Positions 56,655 through 61,418 of a DNA stretch of 61,418 nucleotides are shown one piece after another (position 1 is the stretch's first letter; each line of letters begins with the position of its first letter). Under the pieces are notes generated by a model, which was not told the DNA's origin, ran no database searches, and saw only the letters and a list, made by a program, of their open reading frames with translations. The position numbers and the translations under genes are program-made. The stretch spans positions 1 to 61,418 of the forward strand of contig WHTP01000019.1 of the NCBI GenBank assembly GCA_009377695.1. Reading direction: 5' to 3'. Source of the stretch: Hyphomicrobiales bacterium (lineage in GTDB: Bacteria; Pseudomonadota; Alphaproteobacteria; Rhizobiales; Xanthobacteraceae).

Positions 56655-56770
56655 CCGTCATCCTGAGGTGGCCGCGCGTAGCGCGGCCCTCGAAGGACGA
56701 CGGCCCCAATGGACCGGGGGCGTACATCCTTCGAGGCGCGTGCAAGAGCACGCGCGCCTCAGGATGACGA
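56655..56770. repeat. palindromic repeat R2
   Basis: CCGTCATCCTGAGGTGGCCG and CCCTCGAAGGACGACGG are mirrored by CATCCTTCGAGGCGCG and GCGCCTCAGGATGACG. A near-complete inverted element. Confidence 0.8.
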
Positions 56771-56791
56771 TCAGGCCCTGTGCGATTCGTA

Positions 56792-57100
56792 CTATAACTT
56801 CTCTTTGGGCTTGCCTGCCCGGCGTTTCGACAGCGTCGCAATAGAATCCCAGTCGTGCCGAATCAGCGCCTCCTTCTTCGCGCGGCTCCAACCTTTGATT
56901 TTGCGTTCGGTGGCGATCGCATCGGTGATCTGCGGAAAATGTTCCGACCAGACGAGCGTCACGGGTCGGCGCGCGAACGTGTATCCAGGGAAGGCACCGG
57001 CTTGATGCTGCGCGATACGTGGTGCCAGGTCTTCGCCGGTGGCGATGCCGACGTAGTACGAGCCATCGCGGCATCTAAGCATGCAGACGAATGCCCCCAT
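56792..57100 (-). CDS. GIY-YIG nuclease-domain protein
   Basis: A 102-residue single-domain protein of the UPF0213/YhbQ-like type. Family features are FVCMLRCRDGSYYVGIATG (equivalent of the GIY and YIG strands), the Arg in LAPRIAQH, VWSEHFPQITDAIATERKIK with the catalytic-type Glu, and the closing GWSRAKKEALI. The first motif is drifted. The role of these small proteins is unclear; DNA binding or cleavage is assumed from the fold. It stands alone between two R2 repeats. Confidence 0.88.
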   Translation of the reverse strand: MGAFVCMLRCRDGSYYVGIATGEDLAPRIAQHQAGAFPGYTFARRPVTLVWSEHFPQITDAIATERKIKGWSRAKKEALIRHDWDSIATLSKRRAGKPKEKL

Positions 57101-57121
57101 CGGTTGAGTTTAGCATCCGGG

Positions 57122-57170
57122 CCGTCGTCCTTCGAGGCCCGACCTTCGGTCGGGCACCTCAGGATGACGG
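57122..57170. repeat. palindromic repeat R2, short copy
   Basis: CCGTCGTCCTTCGAGGCCCG and CGGGCACCTCAGGATGACGG form a single hairpin 22 bases after the GIY-YIG start codon, in the region upstream of the ABC permease. Confidence 0.75.
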
Positions 57171-57308
57171 TGCAAGGTTTGAGCGCCGGGCGGCAGCGCC
57201 TTCCTTCAGGTCCAAGCGGCCACTCCGCCGCCTCCCTCGAACCAGCTAATATGGGATGTTCCCAGCCAGCCGGCATGTTATACGGCGGCGGGGAAACGGG
57301 ACCAAGGC

Positions 57309-59051
57309 ATGTCCACCGACGTCATGAGTACGACGCTGCGTCCGCGGCTCGCGCCACGACGGCCGCGGACATGGTTGCGGCTTGAGCACGTCGTGATGGG
57401 CGGCGCCATCATCTCGCTCATCGTCCTGGTTGTGCTACCGCTGGCATTTCTCCTGATCGGCAGCTTCAAGGGGGCCGACGGCGTCACCCTCGACGCCTAT
57501 TCCGAGGTGCTGACGGGACGGCTCTACGTCAACGCGCTCAAAAACTCGCTGCTGCTCGGCGCTTATAGCGGGCTGTTCAGCCTGCTGATCGGGCTACCGC
57601 TCGCCTGGGCGGTCGCCCGCACCGACGTGCCGGCAAAACCTCTGTTCCAGATCACCGCGACGTTGTCCTATCTCTCGCCGCCATTCCTGACCGCGATCGC
57701 GCTCACCTATCTGTTCAGCCCCAATGCCGGTCTGAGCAACGTGTTGATGCGCGACGTGCTGGGCATGCCCTGGCTGACCTTCAACATTTTCACGATGCCG
57801 GGCCTCGTGCTGGTCACGGTGATGCACACGTTCCCGTTCGTGTATCTGCTCGCATCGAGCGCGCTGCAATCGGTCGACGCCTCCTATGAAGAAGCCGCGC
57901 AGATCCTCGGCGCTTCGAAGCTGCGCACCGCATTCTTGATCACTGCGCCGCTGGTTGCGCCTGCGGTGCTCTCCGGCACGCTGCTCGCCTTCGTCAATGC
58001 GATCGCGCTGTTCGGCTCGCAAGCGATCATCGGGCTGCCGGGCCGCATCGTCACGCTGCCGACCCGCATCTACGCGCTGTTCGATTATCCGCCGGAATAT
58101 GCGCTCGCGTCCGCGTTGTCGCTCGTGTTCATCCTGATCACGGTGGCGGCGCTCTACCTGCAGAACGCCTTCCTCAAGCGGCGCTCCTACGTGACGCTGG
58201 CAGGCAAGGGCTCGCGTCCGCAGATGATGCAGCTCGGTGTGTTCCGCTGGGTCCTGCTCGCCTGCGTCACCATCGTGTTCTTCGTCTCGATCGTGCTGCC
58301 CTATGCGACGCTGATCGCGGTGTCGTTCTCGAAATCCTGGGGCCTCGAGTTCTGGAAGAATATCACCTTGGCGAACTACAAGTTCGTCCTGTTCGAGTAC
58401 AACGTCACCCAGCGCGCGATCCTTAACAGCCTGGTCCTGGCGTTCGTGGCGGCGACCCTCGCGGTGCTGATGGGCGCGGTGATCGGCTGGATCGATCTGC
58501 GCACCAAACTCCCCGGCCGCAAGCTTCTCGATTATGCCTCGCTGATCCCGCTCGGGCTTCCCGGCATCGTGATGGCGGTGGCGCTGATCCAGTTTTGGCT
58601 TGCAATGCCACTTGCGCTCTACGGCACGCTGACGATCCTTCTGCTCGCCTATGTCGGTCGCTACATTCCGCTCGGCGTGCGCGCCGCCAACGCTTCACTG
58701 CGCCAGGTCGACCATTCGCTTGAGGAGAGTGCGCAGATTCTCGGCGCGTCTTGGACGACCACCATGCGCGAGATCACGCTGCCGCTGATCCGGCCCGGAC
58801 TGTTCGCCGGATGGCTGCTGGTGTTCGTGCCGGTGATCCAGGAGCTCTCCGCGTCGATCCTGCTGTTCTCGTCGCAATCGATCACGCTCGCGGTCGCGGT
58901 CTACAATCTCTACGAGACCGGCTATATCGAGCCGGTGGCGGCGCTCGCGATGATCAACATGCTCATCATCGGCGCCGCGATCTGGCTCGCCTACCGCCTT
59001 GGTGGCCGCAGCCTGACTTCGCGCAACGATGCTGCTCCGGTGCACACGTGA
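57309..59051 (+). CDS. fused ABC-importer permease (FbpB/AfuB-like, two permease domains)
   Basis: A 580-residue inner-membrane protein with about twelve helices and two copies of the binding-protein-dependent permease domain. Each has an EAA-type loop for the ATPase: SYEEAAQILGASKLRTAFLI in the first half and SLEESAQILGASWTTTMREI in the second. This layout is typical of iron(III) or related importers but also of organic-anion ones. The ATPase gene follows after 178 bases holding an R5 repeat. No periplasmic binding protein gene is seen here, so it probably lies elsewhere or beyond the window. Confidence 0.9.
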   Translation: MSTDVMSTTLRPRLAPRRPRTWLRLEHVVMGGAIISLIVLVVLPLAFLLIGSFKGADGVTLDAYSEVLTGRLYVNALKNSLLLGAYSGLFSLLIGLPLAWAVARTDVPAKPLFQITATLSYLSPPFLTAIALTYLFSPNAGLSNVLMRDVLGMPWLTFNIFTMPGLVLVTVMHTFPFVYLLASSALQSVDASYEEAAQILGASKLRTAFLITAPLVAPAVLSGTLLAFVNAIALFGSQAIIGLPGRIVTLPTRIYALFDYPPEYALASALSLVFILITVAALYLQNAFLKRRSYVTLAGKGSRPQMMQLGVFRWVLLACVTIVFFVSIVLPYATLIAVSFSKSWGLEFWKNITLANYKFVLFEYNVTQRAILNSLVLAFVAATLAVLMGAVIGWIDLRTKLPGRKLLDYASLIPLGLPGIVMAVALIQFWLAMPLALYGTLTILLLAYVGRYIPLGVRAANASLRQVDHSLEESAQILGASWTTTMREITLPLIRPGLFAGWLLVFVPVIQELSASILLFSSQSITLAVAVYNLYETGYIEPVAALAMINMLIIGAAIWLAYRLGGRSLTSRNDAAPVHT

Positions 59052-59079
59052 CAAATCTTGGACAAGAAGGCAATCGGGC

Positions 59080-59210
59080 GTGTCCCGGACGCGGTGCAGC
59101 ACGTCGTGGTGCACCGCTGATCCGGGACCCCGGTTATTTGCTGATTGTAAGAAACCGGGGTCCCGGTTCTGCAGCGCATCACTGCGTGCTGCGCTGCGCC
59201 CGGGACACGA
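59080..59210. repeat. R5, MITE-like palindrome
   Basis: Ends TGTCCCGGACGCGGTGCAG (left, 59081) and its inverse at 59185-59207 match at 20 of 23 bases. Inner arms CCGGGACCCCGGTT (59122-59135) and AACCGGGGTCCCGG (59153-59166) are perfect. It carries no gene and separates the permease from its ATPase. Confidence 0.75.
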
Positions 59211-59229
59211 GTTGTGAGCTAGTCGCGTA

Positions 59230-60336
59230 ATGGCTGGAATCTCAATCCGCGGATTGTCGAAATCATTCTCGTCGCGCGACAGCGACGTCGCCGCCGTCGC
59301 CGACGTCGATATCGAGGTCAAGGACAATTCCTTCGTCACGCTGCTCGGCCCGTCCGGCTGCGGCAAGACCACAACGCTGCGGCTGATCGCCGGCTACATT
59401 ACGCCCGACCGCGGCACCATCGAGATTGACGGCAGACCGCTGTCGTCGCCGGGCTCGGTGGTGCCGCCGGAGCGGCGCGGCATGGGCATGGTGTTCCAGA
59501 ACTACGCGATCTGGCCGCACAAAAACGTGTTCGAGAACGTGGTGTTCGGCCTCAAGATCCGGAAGCTCCCGTCTGCCAGTGCGCGCCGCAAGGTCGAGGA
59601 GGCGTTGGCGCTCGTGAATCTTTCGGGTCTTGAGACCCGCTATCCGAGCGAACTGTCGGGCGGTCAGCAGCAGCGCGTGGCGCTCGCCCGCTCGCTGGTG
59701 GTCGAGCCGGATATCCTGCTGCTCGATGAGCCGCTGTCGAACCTCGACGCCAAGTTGCGCGAGCGCATGCGCCTGGAGCTGAAGGAGCTGCAACTGCGTA
59801 CCGGCATCACGTTCGTCTATGTCACGCACGACCAGGCCGAGGCGCTGGCGCTCTCCGACCAGATCGCCGTCATGAACCTCGGCCGCGTGCAGCAGTACGG
59901 GACGCCGTTCGAGGTCTACGCCCATCCCGCCAATCGTATGGTCGCGGACTTCATGGGCCTCGTAAACCTCGTGCCCGGCAAGGTGCGCGAGCGCAGCGGC
60001 GCGGGCGGCGTCGTGGAGATCGCGCCGGAGCTCACGGTCAAGGTTGACGCGCTCGACGCCTTCGCGCCCGGCGAAACCGTCGAGGTCGCGATCCGCCCCG
60101 AGAGCATACGGCTTGCCGCCTCGCCTGTGCCGGGCGGCACGTGGGCGACCATCAGCAACCACGTCTTCCTCGGCAATATCAGCGAATATTTCGCGACGCT
60201 TGCGTCTGGCCTGACCTTGCGGGTGCAGACCCATCCGTTGCAACAATTGAAAGTCGGCGAAGCCTGCACGATCGAGGTCGACGCCACGCATTGCAGCGTC
60301 TTCCGCGCCGGTGCTGGCGAGGCCAAGGCGGCGTAA
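59230..60336 (+). CDS. ABC-importer ATP-binding protein
   Basis: A 368-residue ATPase with Walker A GPSGCGKTT (40-48), Q-loop VFQNYAIWPH, signature LSGGQ (142-146), Walker B ILLLDE (162-167) and H-loop VYVTHDQAEA (His200). A TOBE-type regulatory domain makes up the C terminus. It would energise the fused permease upstream; together they resemble iron, spermidine or thiamine importers (FbpC/PotA group). The reading of MAGISIRGLSK as the start is supported by position of the first strand. The next gene starts 17 bases after its stop. Confidence 0.93.
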   Translation: MAGISIRGLSKSFSSRDSDVAAVADVDIEVKDNSFVTLLGPSGCGKTTTLRLIAGYITPDRGTIEIDGRPLSSPGSVVPPERRGMGMVFQNYAIWPHKNVFENVVFGLKIRKLPSASARRKVEEALALVNLSGLETRYPSELSGGQQQRVALARSLVVEPDILLLDEPLSNLDAKLRERMRLELKELQLRTGITFVYVTHDQAEALALSDQIAVMNLGRVQQYGTPFEVYAHPANRMVADFMGLVNLVPGKVRERSGAGGVVEIAPELTVKVDALDAFAPGETVEVAIRPESIRLAASPVPGGTWATISNHVFLGNISEYFATLASGLTLRVQTHPLQQLKVGEACTIEVDATHCSVFRAGAGEAKAA

Positions 60337-60353
60337 CATCAAGGAGTCAGAGA

Positions 60354-61277
60354 ATGAACAAACCCGTCGGCACGCCCATTCGCGGCGAAGAGCACTGGAC
60401 CAACAAGGGCGAGGACGTGCGCCTCTACATGTGGAACAAGTACGCCGATTCGTCCGGCCCGGCAGGCACGATCCTGTTCGTGCACGGCTCGTCGATGGCG
60501 TCGGTGCCGACATTCGACCTGCAGGTGCCGGGACGCGGTGATTCCTCGGCGATGGATTATTTCGCGTCGCGCGGGTTCGACACCTGGTGCGTCGACATGG
60601 AAGGCTACGGTAAATCCACCAAGACGCGCGACAACAACGCGCCGATCTCGTACGGCGCCGACGATTGCTTCGCCGCCGCGACCTATATCCAGAAGCTGCG
60701 CGGCAAGAAGCCGTTGCTCGTATATGGGATTTCCTCGGGCGCGCTGCGCGCCGCGCTGTTTGCGCAGCGCCATCCCGAGATGGTGAAGCGGCTTGCGCTC
60801 GACGCCCATGTGTGGACCGGCGAGGGCTCCCCGACGCTCGCCGAGCGCCGCAAGCGGCTCGCCGAATACCGCACCAAGAACCGGCGGCCGATCGATCGCG
60901 CCTTTGTGCATTCGATCTTCAATCGCGACCACCCCGGCACCGCCGATGACAAAGTCGTCGAGGCGTTTGCCGACGCGATCCTGAAATACGACGACTCGGT
61001 GCCGACCGGAACCTATGTCGACATGTGCGCCAACCTGCCGATCTGCGATCCCGAGAAAATTACGGTTCCGACCATCATCATGCGCGGGCAGTGGGACGGC
61101 ATCGCGAGCTTTGCGGACCTGACGAAATTCTTCGAGAAGCTGCCAAACCCCGACAAACAGTTTGCGGTGATGCCAGGCATCGCGCACGCGTCGATCCAGC
61201 AGAAGAACTACGCGATCGTGTTCCACATCCTGTTGAGTTGGTTCACGCAGCCCGACCCGGTCTATACGGGACACTAA
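60354..61277 (+). CDS. alpha/beta-fold hydrolase
   Basis: A 307-residue hydrolase. The oxyanion strand is ILFVHGSSM, the nucleophile elbow VYGISSGALR (Ser127), the acid Asp248 (GQWDGI) and the base His278 (PGIAHAS). The start at 60354 follows AAGGAG, and the gene is 17 bases downstream of the ABC ATPase, so it is probably cotranscribed. An imported ester or amide could be its substrate (inference). It differs clearly from the hydrolase at 19992. Confidence 0.87.
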   Translation: MNKPVGTPIRGEEHWTNKGEDVRLYMWNKYADSSGPAGTILFVHGSSMASVPTFDLQVPGRGDSSAMDYFASRGFDTWCVDMEGYGKSTKTRDNNAPISYGADDCFAAATYIQKLRGKKPLLVYGISSGALRAALFAQRHPEMVKRLALDAHVWTGEGSPTLAERRKRLAEYRTKNRRPIDRAFVHSIFNRDHPGTADDKVVEAFADAILKYDDSVPTGTYVDMCANLPICDPEKITVPTIIMRGQWDGIASFADLTKFFEKLPNPDKQFAVMPGIAHASIQQKNYAIVFHILLSWFTQPDPVYTGH

Positions 61278-61279
61278 TT

Positions 61280-61398
61280 AGTGGTCCGATTCTAACATTC
61301 GCATCCCTTCTCAGCGGGCGACTTTGCGAATGTTAGAATCAAAGGACCACTAGCAAATATAAGCTGCTAGTGGAGTTTTGGATTTGACATTCGCTTTG
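61280..61398. repeat. palindrome family R4, variant with different inner arms
   Basis: Outer arms AGTGGTCC (61280-61287) and GGACCACT (61344-61351) enclose perfect 16-bp inner arms GATTCTAACATTCGCA (61288-61303) and TGCGAATGTTAGAATC (61325-61340), with an AAA bulge on the right. CTAGCAA follows, then a second half-unit from GCTAGTGG. It continues to near the window edge. Confidence 0.8.
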
Positions 61399-61418
61399 GG
61401 AGTCTGCGGTCAACGGGG

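Overview
The window is high-GC DNA with dense genes on both strands. It looks like a chromosome segment from an alphaproteobacterium of the Bradyrhizobium/Rhodopseudomonas/Xanthobacteraceae part of the Hyphomicrobiales. The grounds are the TIGR03808-type Tat protein, a TIGR03809-like small protein, DUF3750 and DUF817 proteins, many Bug (TctC-like) binding proteins, and several intergenic palindrome families. The assignment is by recognition, not by a database search. No rRNA, tRNA or CRISPR was seen.

Layout. (1) 1-450 is the 3' end of an aspartate dehydrogenase gene. (2) 600-4000 is an ECF sigma factor, its membrane anti-sigma factor and an exported subtilisin-like protease. The locus is bracketed by two matching ECF-type promoter motifs, the second of which reads into a predicted structured small RNA ending at a strong terminator. 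(3) 4.1-15.9 kb is mostly envelope and housekeeping genes: DUF3750, Tat beta-helix protein, pyroglutamyl-peptidase-like protein, lipoprotein, SGNH protein, DUF3298, methylmalonyl-CoA mutase, DUF817 and a Rieske oxygenase. (4) 16.0-17.2 kb is an IS110-family element. (5) 17.2-46 kb is a catabolic and transport region: six Bug genes (one a remnant), a fused TctA-TctB permease, two flavin-dependent monooxygenases, alpha/beta hydrolases, a thioesterase, an LVIVD protein, a TauD-like dioxygenase, an enoyl-CoA hydratase, two amidohydrolases, a Rieske ferredoxin, a UbiD-type decarboxylase, a CocE-type hydrolase, a ThDP enzyme, a histidine-tailed EutA-like reactivase and a bicupin. (6) 46.3-55.4 kb is a translationally coupled MdtABC-type RND efflux operon with its outer-membrane channel. 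(7) 55.7-61.3 kb is a PuuE-like deacetylase, a GIY-YIG protein, and an ABC importer (fused permease plus ATPase) with an alpha/beta hydrolase.

How the genes may work together (inference). The Bug proteins and TctAB would capture small carboxylates. The monooxygenases, hydrolases, decarboxylases and CoA enzymes would process carboxylated or aromatic substrates. None of the substrates can be named from sequence.

The most interesting unit is the sigma/anti-sigma/subtilase locus. The anti-sigma periplasmic domain looks like a subtilase propeptide, the protease carries a similar propeptide, and a candidate sRNA sits under the same promoter motif. Together these could form a protease-sensing envelope regulon. 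Other points of note are the EutA-like protein without an ethanolamine ammonia-lyase, a palindromic repeat translated inside a Bug gene, and a mosaic palindrome family with a conserved outer clamp.
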